Assembly (NCBI GenBank): GCA_003565195.1
Contig: PXCX01000154.1
Location: 1 to 11,360 of the forward strand
DNA from: PVC group bacterium
Lineage (GTDB): Bacteria > Verrucomicrobiota > Kiritimatiellia > CAIKKV01 > PXCX01
DNA length: 11,360 nt
Direction of reading: 5' to 3'
In this document: positions 1 to 7,087 of the stretch, one piece after another
Layout of the letters: each line of letters opens with the position of its first letter
Position numbering within the stretch: position 1 is the stretch's first letter
Position numbers and translations under genes: made by a program
Notes under the pieces: model-generated
What the model saw: only the letters and a program-made list of their open reading frames with translations
Database searches by the model: none
What the model was told of the DNA's origin: nothing

Positions 1-1656
1 CGGCAAATTACTCCAGCGGCGGTCCGCCGATACGGAGAACAACAGGACCCGTCCGGCGCCACTGGTGCGTGCCAGCAGGAACGGGAACTCCCGGGAGGCG
101 CCGACGACTGGGATGGCGTCGGCGTGTTGGCGCGTAAAACGTAATTCGCGTTGTGCCGTAATGGAAGGGATGGTGCCCGGCGGCAATTGCATGCCGGTGA
201 AAAGTGGATCGGTTGGTGTCAGCAGCAGAAGCACCCGGCGCCGGCGTTCGGCGGGGTTTTCGGCGATTTCTACCGGAATCGCCGGCAAGGTTGCAAAGCT
301 TTCGTAATCAGACGTTTGCGCCCGGTCTCCGGGAAAAACCACGAGCAAGCCTCCCAACCGCACGTATTCTTCAAGGGCCACGATGTCTTGACCACTCAGT
401 GGGAGCGCGTTACATAGGAATATCGTCGAAAACCGGCTCAGTTCACCGATGGGCAGTTCGTTCCGTCGAAAGACCGATGTATCGATGGTGGCTTGATCGG
501 TGATCGGATTAAGTGCTCGCTCGAGGAAAAAAATGTCGGACGGTGTTCCAACCACGGCTACTGGTAATTGATCGCGTACCCGCAACAAAAAATACAAGCG
601 ATTATCAATGTTTAAACCATCCGGCGGTGTTTCGATCCAGCCCTCATGGGCACCGGCCGGTAGCGGGGGTAGCGCAAAGGTTATCGTTTCAACGCCGTTT
701 TCCGGAATTAATACGGACTGCCGGTTGACCTCCCGACCGTTCAGATGAAGCGTGGCGGCAATATTCTGTGCCGGTCCCGTCCGACCAATCCGGACCGCCA
801 ATTGAGCCGGAGTACCGGTCATCAGTGGCGTTGGCTGTAAATCCAACGTGAGTGGCGCCGTGTTTTCCGGGTTTTGAGCGCCTAAAAGCGCAACGAATAG
901 TTGGGTTTGTTCCCCCAGGGTTGCCGGATCCCATCGCTCGCCGCTGCGGCCCGGTGATGGCGCATCCCCGCGTTCCGAATTCATTTCCGGTGTTTCTTCA
1001 GCGCCGGCGTGTTCCGATGCTGCTTCCTGGAAATCGCGCCATGCCAGCGCTTGACCGTCAGTGATGATAAATATTTCACGTTCGCGACGTCCGGATTCCT
1101 CGAGCGAAGCGACTGCTTCAACCAATGCCGGCGCCAGTTGGGCGTCGGTGGGTTTAATCGGTTGCGCGTTAACCAGAGCCCGCGCCTGATCGAAATCGCC
1201 GGATGGTTGTGCGATCAGGGGCGTTACCACATCGTCGGCGACGAAAAGCGTTAACCGGTCGCCGGCTCCCAGGCCGTCGATCAAGTCCAGAACCGTTTGC
1301 CGGCTGTCCTGCCAGACGTTGCGCCGGCTCGACTCGTAACCCATGCTGTATGAAGCATCCCATACGATTGCAATATCGCGTTGGGCCGCGCCCATGAACC
1401 GGCCGAATGCCTGGGTTCGCATGATCGGCATGGAAAACGCGAGAACCAAAAGGATCAACAACAGGGTGCGTAAAAGCCAGAGCAGCAGATTCTCCATCCG
1501 AATCCGGTTCGACGAGCGTTTTTGCGCCAGTTTAAGAAAACGAACCGTGCTGAACGGCATCGACACCACGCGCCGCCGCTGCATTAAATGCAAAATCAAC
1601 GGAATCGAGGCCGCCGCACCGGCCCACAGGAACATTGGATTGAGAAATTGCAACAT
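1..1656 (-). CDS. BatA-like membrane protein with von Willebrand factor A domain (3' end beyond the window)
   Basis: The reading frame is open from an ATG at 1656 to the left edge (552 codons), so the C-terminus is missing. The N-terminus (MLQFLNPMFLWAG...) has the usual BatA/aerotolerance N-terminal layout: a first hydrophobic segment at about residues 8-25, a basic stretch (QRRR), then a second membrane segment at about 56-78. A VWA domain follows, with the MIDAS metal-site motif D100-A-S-Y-S104 and a second conserved acidic site at TDG (D200). The rest (about 260-552) looks like an extracytoplasmic beta-rich region, followed by a stretch resembling the glutamine-amidotransferase-like fold seen in long BatA relatives; that last point is a guess. 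It lies 22 nt downstream of the DUF58 gene, and such pairs usually form one operon and complex. Known relatives are linked to stress tolerance and envelope integrity, but the exact role is not established. Family call firm, function weak. Confidence 0.85.
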   Translation of the reverse strand, partial: MLQFLNPMFLWAGAAASIPLILHLMQRRRVVSMPFSTVRFLKLAQKRSSNRIRMENLLLWLLRTLLLILLVLAFSMPIMRTQAFGRFMGAAQRDIAIVWDASYSMGYESSRRNVWQDSRQTVLDLIDGLGAGDRLTLFVADDVVTPLIAQPSGDFDQARALVNAQPIKPTDAQLAPALVEAVASLEESGRREREIFIITDGQALAWRDFQEAASEHAGAEETPEMNSERGDAPSPGRSGERWDPATLGEQTQLFVALLGAQNPENTAPLTLDLQPTPLMTGTPAQLAVRIGRTGPAQNIAATLHLNGREVNRQSVLIPENGVETITFALPPLPAGAHEGWIETPPDGLNIDNRLYFLLRVRDQLPVAVVGTPSDIFFLERALNPITDQATIDTSVFRRNELPIGELSRFSTIFLCNALPLSGQDIVALEEYVRLGGLLVVFPGDRAQTSDYESFATLPAIPVEIAENPAERRRRVLLLLTPTDPLFTGMQLPPGTIPSITAQRELRFTRQHADAIPVVGASREFPFLLARTSGAGRVLLFSVSADRRWSNLP

Positions 1657-1678
1657 GGTGTTGGAACTCGTTCCCCGG

Positions 1679-2578
1679 TCAGCGCGCCATGCGCTTGCGT
1701 TCTTCCAGATAGGCGCGCACGAAATTGTCCAAGGGTTGGCTGGTGTTGACCAGGCGATAGTCAATCTGCATTTCTGCGCATGGTTTACGATAGTTCTCCA
1801 GAAACTCTTGAAATACCTTGCGGTAATCTTCCGCTAAGGCACGCGGATCGGCAATGATTTTCTCGCCCGTTTCCATGTCCTCGAATTGGGCGCCTTTCTT
1901 GAAAGGGAAATCTAGTTCCGCGCTGTCCAAAACGTGGAACAAAATAACATCGTGATGTTGTTTGCGAAAATGGGCCAGCGCTTTGATGATATGTTCCGGT
2001 TCATCAAGCAGATCTGAAAACAATATTACCAAGGCACGGCGTCTGATTGATCCCGCCACCATATGCAAGGTTTTGGCGGTATCCGTTTCCGATTCCGGCG
2101 CGTGTTGTTCGAGAAGCTTGAGCAGGTTGTTCAAATGCGCGAATGAATTGCGGGGCGCCATCATGGCCTTGACGTCGTCGGTATACAAATGCAAGCCCAC
2201 CGAGTCGCGTGCCTTGATGATCACGTAACCGGTTGCCGCCGCCAGCCGGCAGGCATACCGGTATTTTGTTTCGTCCCCGGACGTATAGGCCATTGAGCGG
2301 CTGCCGTCGACGATCATGTAAACCCGTAAATTGGTTTCGTCCTCGTATCGTCGTACGTAGTAGCGTTCGGTACGCCCGAGGACTTTCCAGTCAATGTGTT
2401 TCGGGTCATCTCCGGGAAAATATGAGCGATGATCGGCAAACTCCGAGCTGGCGCCACGATTAGGACTGCGATGCCGGCCCGCCAGATTCCCCTCAACGAC
2501 ATAACGCGACTGCAAAACCAAGCGCCCCAGCTTCTGGAGTTCCTGTGGTGTCAATAAACTGTTAATCCCTTCGGCCAT
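1679..2578 (-). CDS. DUF58 domain protein (VWA-like, MoxR-associated family)
   Basis: A 299-residue protein, a typical length for soluble DUF58 proteins. The family core is clear: the segment around residues 53-80 (YFPGDDPKHIDWKVLGRTE, then VRRYEDE) is the hallmark of the domain, and a VWA-like fold follows with the MIDAS-type motif D91-G-S-R-S95 and a later FSDL (D189). No signal peptide or membrane segment is seen, so it probably acts in the cytoplasm or on the inner face of the membrane. DUF58 proteins are usually encoded with a MoxR AAA+ ATPase and VWA membrane proteins and are thought to act in metal insertion, complex assembly or stress responses. Here the VWA membrane protein follows 22 nt downstream, but no moxR precedes it; the upstream genes encode an ABC transporter. 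No good Shine-Dalgarno precedes the ATG, but the family alignment starts at this point (MAEGINSLLTPQEL). Confidence 0.9.
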   Translation of the reverse strand: MAEGINSLLTPQELQKLGRLVLQSRYVVEGNLAGRHRSPNRGASSEFADHRSYFPGDDPKHIDWKVLGRTERYYVRRYEDETNLRVYMIVDGSRSMAYTSGDETKYRYACRLAAATGYVIIKARDSVGLHLYTDDVKAMMAPRNSFAHLNNLLKLLEQHAPESETDTAKTLHMVAGSIRRRALVILFSDLLDEPEHIIKALAHFRKQHHDVILFHVLDSAELDFPFKKGAQFEDMETGEKIIADPRALAEDYRKVFQEFLENYRKPCAEMQIDYRLVNTSQPLDNFVRAYLEERKRMAR

Positions 2579-2640
2579 GAAATCTATTGAATGGATGGGT
2601 TGTGAAAAATCGCTTGTAGCTTGTCCGTTTCCCAGCCTTA

Positions 2641-2669
2641 ATTATGCCATAGAGCGTATCCGTAAGCAA
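2641..2669 (-). promoter_or_regulatory. Candidate sigma70-type promoter for the DUF58-BatA genes
   Basis: On the minus strand TTGCTT (2669-2664) is followed after 17 nt by CATAAT (2646-2641). The -10 matches the consensus at 5 of 6 positions and the -35 at only 3 of 6. The start site would fall near 2634, giving a leader of about 56 nt before the DUF58 ATG at 2578. It lies in the ~200 nt gap (2579-2778) between the ABC permease and DUF58 genes. I see no gene and no clear terminator in that gap. The match is modest and could be chance. Confidence 0.35.
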
Positions 2670-2778
2670 GCCCCTTGAGAGTACCTTGAAAGGCCCGTTC
2701 CAGCGGCGGGTGTCGTGTGGCGCGTGTCGGGAAAACGGCTGTTAAGTGTGCGTTTAAGTGGCTTCAGTCTTTCGCGCT

Positions 2779-4095
2779 CTACGAGACATTGCCGAGTTCG
2801 CGCCGGCGCAAGGCCAGGATCCCGATGACGGCGGGTAGCCCCACGTAAATAAGGCCCAGGGCACCCACACTGATCACGACCTCCCGGAAAGTAATCAGTT
2901 CGTTGGCGCCCAGCCGTGCAACCGTTGCGGGATGGCGTAACGGCCAGAGCACCAGATCGAAAACCCAAAACAATGTCAGCAACATGTTTTCCGGTATCGT
3001 CGGTTCCGGAGGCGGTCCTTCATGCGGTACCACGAGCAGACCGCGTGCCAAAACGGACTGGATATATCCGGCCAGGGCGGCAAACAAAATCCAGAAACCA
3101 CCCGTAAATGCTGCGACCGGAAAGCTGAACAAGGTTCCGGCGGTTAATCCCAGCGCAACGAAAAAAGCCAGGCGCGCCAACAAAATCAGGGCACCCCGGA
3201 TATGATTACGCAAAGGACCGCTTTGAGAAACCCGCAGTCTTAATCCTTCGTTTTGATGGATCACCAGGGTTATCGGCGGATCGAGTGCCTGGTTTCGGAT
3301 TGCGACATAAAGCCAGCCGTCTTGCGCGTCGCGCAGATCGATCGATTCAATTCGGTAGGGGGTCTCTTCCGTAAACCGGCCGTCGATTCGTTGGCGCGTT
3401 TCGCGGGTTGGGCCCCCGATATCAAGCGATAGCGGGACTTCCAACGGTTGTCCCGGAGTTCGTATTCGTGATGATCTGAAACGAAATTCAAGCAAGCCCT
3501 TGCGCTCAGGCGTAATGTTGCGCGGCAGACGAAACCGGAACGTTTCCGTCCGGCCCGGTCTAAGTTGGTGATAAAGCGCCGGCGTCCCGTTTTGGGTGTG
3601 CGGCGATCGTGGGATGGGTGAGGCGACCAGCACGCGAGCCGTTTCGCCGATGGCAATACCCCGGGTGGGATGTGTTCCGCGTTCATCGGGTGCGCCGGCC
3701 GGCATCCGCCAATATACCTGGCCCAGACTGATGACCCAGACCATCGCCAGTATGAAACCGTGTAATGCCGTCAATCCCAGCCATTGCCCCATCCATAAGG
3801 TCGTGCTACCGACCGGTTTGACGACGATCAGATGTAAGCGCCGTGATAAGGCGTCGGTTGATACGCTGGCGCAAGCCGACCATAATGCCGCGCAGATCAC
3901 GAGCGCGAAAGAGACATTCAAGGTGTATTCCAGTAATACCCGGTAACGTCCTTCGGCTGTCCCGTCGTCGCGCAGTATCATGGGTAAAAAGACAACAACC
4001 CCTATGGCCAGCGCCAGTAATGAGGAGGCCAGCTTGGAACGGATCGAGCGGCGGACGGTTTGACGGGCAATGGCTAGAAGGGGAGTCAAGCGCAT
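2779..4095 (-). CDS. ABC-2-like transporter permease with large extracytoplasmic domain
   Basis: A 438-residue membrane protein if started at the ATG at 4095, one base after the ATPase stop (TGATATG), which suggests coupled translation. The frame stays open 81 codons further upstream, but that part lies inside the ATPase gene and reads like non-protein sequence, so I reject the longer start. The N-terminus (MRLTPLLAIARQTVRRSIRSKL) is typical of ABC-2 permeases. Hydrophobic segments are seen at about residues 22-40, 60-80, 105-125, 302-322, 324-348 and 405-428, with a weaker one near 368-388. A cytoplasmic loop with VVKPVGSTTLWMGQWLG (91-107) resembles the loop that meets the ATPase in this family. 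Residues ~126-300 form a large hydrophilic insert, predicted periplasmic and beta-rich. It presumably forms the channel for the ATPase encoded just upstream; the substrate is unknown. Confidence 0.8.
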   Translation of the reverse strand: MRLTPLLAIARQTVRRSIRSKLASSLLALAIGVVVFLPMILRDDGTAEGRYRVLLEYTLNVSFALVICAALWSACASVSTDALSRRLHLIVVKPVGSTTLWMGQWLGLTALHGFILAMVWVISLGQVYWRMPAGAPDERGTHPTRGIAIGETARVLVASPIPRSPHTQNGTPALYHQLRPGRTETFRFRLPRNITPERKGLLEFRFRSSRIRTPGQPLEVPLSLDIGGPTRETRQRIDGRFTEETPYRIESIDLRDAQDGWLYVAIRNQALDPPITLVIHQNEGLRLRVSQSGPLRNHIRGALILLARLAFFVALGLTAGTLFSFPVAAFTGGFWILFAALAGYIQSVLARGLLVVPHEGPPPEPTIPENMLLTLFWVFDLVLWPLRHPATVARLGANELITFREVVISVGALGLIYVGLPAVIGILALRRRELGNVS

Positions 4096-4096
4096 A

Positions 4097-5173
4097 TCAG
4101 GAATCGGTGTTGACGAGACGATCCAAAATGTCTCGGGACGGTGCCGACTCCTTTTGTGCAAGGTATTCGGCAATGCCCCGGGACTGTGCGGCGCCGGATT
4201 CGGACGGTTTCCGGTCATGGTCGCGCGCGGCTTCAATGACCTGCAGGAAAAAGGTTTCCAAATCGAGCGTGGGGTACCGTATCTCCGGATCCTCGCCGGT
4301 TGTTTCCCGCAGAACGGCTCGCAGGCGGTCATGGTCATCCGGCGACTGACAGCTTAGCGATATGTCCAAGCGGTCGGTACGGCGCAACAAATTTTCGACA
4401 CGTCCTTCGCATTGTGCCCGTCCATGGTACAGGATGACCACCCGGTCGCAGACGTTTTCGACGTCTGCCAGCAGATGTGAGGTTAGCATAACCGTTTTGC
4501 CGCGATCGGCGAGGGTGCGTATCAAGTGTTTGACATCCCGGCAACCCAACGGATCGAGACCGGCCGTCGGCTCGTCAAGCACCACCAGATCGGGATCGTT
4601 AAGCAAAGCCTGGGCCAGACCGATGCGGCGTTGCATCCCGCGCGAAAAATCGCCCACTCGCCGATGCCGCGCGTGCGCTAAACCGACCATCTGCAGCAGT
4701 TGTTCGATGCGCCGCCGGCGCTGGACTCGGTCCAGATCGAATAAGCGGGCATAAAAACCCAGCGTTTCCGCGGCGGTTAGATCATGATACAACGGTGAAT
4801 CTTCGGGCATGTATCCCATCCGGCCGCGATGGCGGGTTTCGCGCGGGGAACCGCCGAAAACACGCAAAACACCGCTACTGGGGAACAATAAACCCAACAG
4901 GATTTTTATCGCCGTACTCTTGCCTGAACCGTTGGGCCCCAGTAACCCGAAAACTTCGCCGGGATAAACCTGAAAGGATAATTGATCAAGCGCGCGCACG
5001 CGCGTACGACCCCAGAAATCCTTAAAAACTTTCGTCAATCGTTTGCAATCCACAACGGGGCTTGCCGTCGGCGACGCTTCCGCCGTTGGCGATGCCTGCT
5101 GCGGGGTTGCCAACGCCGCAGAAAGGGCTGTATTCGCCGTGGTTTTGGTGATTGTCTCTTTGATTATGTTCAT
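4097..5173 (-). CDS. ABC transporter ATP-binding protein
   Basis: A 358-residue nucleotide-binding subunit with all expected ABC motifs: Walker A GPNGSGKST (79-87), a Q-loop region MGYMPED (119-125) with Glu in place of Gln as in many ABC-2 exporters, the signature FSRGMQ (176-181), Walker B LVVLDEP (196-202), D-loop AGLDP (204-208) and the switch His in LTSH (H233). It powers the membrane partner encoded one base downstream. Residues 1-41 are a low-complexity Ala/Thr/Pro/Ser-rich extension before the domain starts (VVDCKRLTKVFKDF). A C-terminal tail of about 90 residues follows the domain and is not recognisable. The ATG at 5173 has no proper Shine-Dalgarno and only a very short predicted leader; an in-frame GTG at 5053 would remove the extension but also lacks a ribosome site. 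Family GldA/CcmA-like; substrate unknown. Confidence 0.9.
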   Translation of the reverse strand: MNIIKETITKTTANTALSAALATPQQASPTAEASPTASPVVDCKRLTKVFKDFWGRTRVRALDQLSFQVYPGEVFGLLGPNGSGKSTAIKILLGLLFPSSGVLRVFGGSPRETRHRGRMGYMPEDSPLYHDLTAAETLGFYARLFDLDRVQRRRRIEQLLQMVGLAHARHRRVGDFSRGMQRRIGLAQALLNDPDLVVLDEPTAGLDPLGCRDVKHLIRTLADRGKTVMLTSHLLADVENVCDRVVILYHGRAQCEGRVENLLRRTDRLDISLSCQSPDDHDRLRAVLRETTGEDPEIRYPTLDLETFFLQVIEAARDHDRKPSESGAAQSRGIAEYLAQKESAPSRDILDRLVNTDS

Positions 5174-5188
5174 CCCGTGTGGATGCGC

Positions 5189-5218
5189 ATTCTAGCAAAT
5201 ATCAAGCATCGAATGCAA
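5189..5218 (-). promoter_or_regulatory. Candidate promoter for the ABC transporter genes
   Basis: On the minus strand TTGCAT (5218-5213) is followed after 18 nt by TAGAAT (5194-5189), preceded by TGC, which gives an extended -10. Transcription would start near 5182, leaving a leader of only about 9 nt before the ATG at 5173. This would fit the absence of a Shine-Dalgarno, or mean that the true start lies further inside. It lies back to back with the ompH promoter, with the two -35 boxes about 28 nt apart. Confidence 0.5.
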
Positions 5219-5229
5219 GAACCCAGTGT

Positions 5230-5240
5230 TTTGTCACAAA
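5230..5240. promoter_or_regulatory. Short palindrome between the divergent promoters (possible operator)
   Basis: TTTGTCACAAA is a perfect odd palindrome (TTTGT-C-ACAAA). It sits between the -35 box of the ABC promoter (5213-5218) and the -35 box of the ompH promoter (5247-5252), where a regulator could reach both. Palindromes this short arise by chance, so this is only a position-based suggestion. Confidence 0.2.
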
Positions 5241-5246
5241 CAAACC

Positions 5247-5275
5247 TTGATTTGATTTTTCACATACGGTATGCT
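5247..5275 (+). promoter_or_regulatory. Candidate sigma70-type promoter for the ompH-lpxD-galE-recA-alaS block
   Basis: TTGATT (5247-5252), a 17 nt spacer and TATGCT (5270-5275) make a good housekeeping-type promoter. Transcription would start near 5282, giving a leader of about 70 nt. The ompH ATG at 5355 is preceded by AGGAG at 5342-5346 with 8 nt spacing. Confidence 0.6.
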
Positions 5276-5354
5276 GACGGTTGGTCGTGATGGTGTGTAT
5301 CGGTTGCCGTAGGTTGCGGCTATTTGTGAATTTACAAAAACAGGAGTCTGTCAA

Positions 5355-6053
5355 ATGCAACGAATACCTATTTACGCCGGAGCCCTTTTGTTGTCAGTGT
5401 TCAGCATGCAGGTTAGCGGGACGACTGAAGAAAAAATTGCGGTGATCGATGTTGAAAGGGTTATTCAAGAGTACGATGCGGCACGTGTTGCGGAAGCGCG
5501 ACTGGAAGAACGCGCCCGGGAATATTCCAGGGAACGGGAACAGATGATGCAGCAATACAACGAACTCCAGCGGGCGTTCGAAGTCTTGCGCGACGAATCG
5601 TTCGATCAGGCGCTGACGGAGAAAGCGCGGCAGGAAAGGCGAACCGCAGCCGAAGCTAAAATGCACGAAATTGCCGAATACGAACAAAAAATCCGGACAA
5701 CCGCCGGCCAAAGGCGACAACAACTGGAACAGCAACGCCAACGTATATTTACGTCATTGCTCGATACCATTCGTGTGGCCGTCAGGCGTCAGGCGGAAGC
5801 GGACGACGTGACTCTGGTTCTGGATGCCTCCGAGGTAACCGGTAGTGTCAGCGCCGTTCTCTATCACCAGCCGGGACACGACATGACCGATGCGGTGATC
5901 GAGCGCCTGAATGCGGCCACGGAACAACCGCAATTTGACGAGGAAGCCGGTGTCGAGCCCGAACCGGTTTCGCCCCCTGATCGGAGTGGTCTTCCGCCGG
6001 TGACCGCGCCGGCACCCGAGATTGACAGGGAGACGGAGAGGGTGCTTCCGTGA
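5355..6053 (+). CDS. OmpH/Skp-family periplasmic chaperone
   Basis: A 232-residue protein with a signal peptide (basic start MQRIPIY, hydrophobic core at about 8-19, likely cut after VSG at residue 22). The mature protein opens with KIAVIDVERVIQEYDAAR, the usual OmpH start, where a short beta strand of the trimer body leads into the tentacle helix. A long charged coiled coil follows (about 44-133, rich in Glu, Arg and Gln), and then the returning body strand (ADDVTLVLDASEVTG...VLYH). Skp proteins are trimeric jellyfish-like holdases that carry outer-membrane proteins through the periplasm. A Pro/Glu-rich tail (about 190-232) extends beyond the usual ~160-residue family length and is probably disordered. 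The gene has a strong Shine-Dalgarno (AGGAG) and overlaps lpxD by 4 nt, matching the ompH-lpxD order found widely in diderm bacteria, though bamA is not upstream here. Confidence 0.87.
   Translation: MQRIPIYAGALLLSVFSMQVSGTTEEKIAVIDVERVIQEYDAARVAEARLEERAREYSREREQMMQQYNELQRAFEVLRDESFDQALTEKARQERRTAAEAKMHEIAEYEQKIRTTAGQRRQQLEQQRQRIFTSLLDTIRVAVRRQAEADDVTLVLDASEVTGSVSAVLYHQPGHDMTDAVIERLNAATEQPQFDEEAGVEPEPVSPPDRSGLPPVTAPAPEIDRETERVLP
6035..6042 (+). promoter_or_regulatory. Ribosome binding site supporting the GTG start of lpxD
   Basis: GGAGAGGG lies 7 nt before the GTG at 6050 and inside the end of ompH. It supports GTG as the lpxD start and implies translation coupled to the ompH stop. Confidence 0.6.
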
Positions 6054-7087
6054 TTACCGCAGAGGATATCGCAAGAAAATTTGAAACGACGGTCATCGGC
6101 GGGGATCCGCGGGCGCAGATCAGCGGCGTTGCCGGGATCCGCGAGGCGGGACCGGGCGACTTGACGTTTCTAGCGAATTACCGCTATCGCGGGTTTGCCG
6201 CCAAGACGTCTGCCACGGCAATGTTGGCGCCGCAGGACTGGCAGGATGCAACTGATGCGGCGGTTATTCGGGTGGCCGACCCCGAGGCTGCGTTCATGAC
6301 CATGGCCGAGCGTTTTGCGCCGCCCAAAGATCCGGTCACACCCGGCATTCACGCAACCGCTGTGATTGAACCTGATGTCGAATTGGGTGCCGGCGTATCG
6401 ATCGGCCCGTATTGTGTTGTCGGGAAAGGATGCCGTATTGGCGCTCGCAGTGTATTAGTTGCGAATTGTGTTCTGGGCTCGCATGTAACTCTTGGCGAAA
6501 ACTGTTTTTTTTATCCAATGGTCAGTGTCCGCGAATATTGCCGTTTCGGTGATCGGGTTGTATTGCATAACGGGGTGGTGGTCGGAAGCGACGGGTTCGG
6601 ATATGAAGCCACCGATGACGGGTTGCGTAAGATTCCGCAAACCGGAATCGTTGTGATGGGCGATGACATTGAAATCGGCGCCAATACCGCGATTGATCGG
6701 GCCAGATTCGGTGTCACCCGGATTGAAAACGGCGTAAAAGTTGATAATTTAGTGCAAATTGCACATAATGTAACGCTTGGCGCCCATAGCGTGATTGCCG
6801 GCATGACGGCGTTCGCCGGTAGCGTGATCGTGGGCCGCAAGGTCCAAATCGGTGGGCAAGCCGCGGTCAGTGGCCATCTTACGGTCGGCGATGGCGCGGT
6901 GATTGCCGGGCGTGCCGGTGTCACCAAGGATATTGATCCCGGTCGGTTTGTGTCGGGTTTCCCGGCCATTCCGCATGACCGTGAATTGCAACGGCAAGCG
7001 CATGTGATGCGGTTACCGCACCTGAAAAAACGGGTTGCGGAACTGGAACGGCGCATTCGGGATTTGGAACGTAAGGAGACGTCATGA
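6050..7087 (+). CDS. lpxD: UDP-3-O-acylglucosamine N-acyltransferase
   Basis: LpxD transfers a 3-hydroxyacyl chain from acyl carrier protein to the 2-amino group of UDP-3-O-acyl-glucosamine, an early cytoplasmic step of lipid A synthesis. The 345-residue length is typical. The N-terminal uridine-binding domain covers about residues 1-95 (with GDLTFLANYRY at 36-46). The left-handed beta-helix of hexapeptide repeats covers about 100-290 (for example IEPDVELGAGVSIGPYCVVG). The catalytic His is H239 in QIAHNV, the same number as in E. coli LpxD, and the VVGSDGFGY motif is at 177-185. A charged C-terminal helix (309-343) matches the trimer helix of the family. Translation starts at GTG and overlaps ompH by 4 nt (GTGA). 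Its presence shows that the organism makes lipid A. The usual followers fabZ and lpxA are absent; galE follows instead. Confidence 0.96.
   Translation: MITAEDIARKFETTVIGGDPRAQISGVAGIREAGPGDLTFLANYRYRGFAAKTSATAMLAPQDWQDATDAAVIRVADPEAAFMTMAERFAPPKDPVTPGIHATAVIEPDVELGAGVSIGPYCVVGKGCRIGARSVLVANCVLGSHVTLGENCFFYPMVSVREYCRFGDRVVLHNGVVVGSDGFGYEATDDGLRKIPQTGIVVMGDDIEIGANTAIDRARFGVTRIENGVKVDNLVQIAHNVTLGAHSVIAGMTAFAGSVIVGRKVQIGGQAAVSGHLTVGDGAVIAGRAGVTKDIDPGRFVSGFPAIPHDRELQRQAHVMRLPHLKKRVAELERRIRDLERKETS

Noticed and set aside
2642..2968. 108-codon minus-strand frame across the permease 3' end and the gap before DUF58
   Set aside because: It overlaps the permease in another frame, has an Arg/Gly/Thr-rich shadow-like composition and no family resemblance.
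4096..4338. 81-codon upstream extension of the permease reading frame
   Set aside because: It lies wholly inside the ABC ATPase gene in another frame and has no membrane-protein character. The ATG at 4095, one base after the ATPase stop, aligns with the normal family N-terminus.
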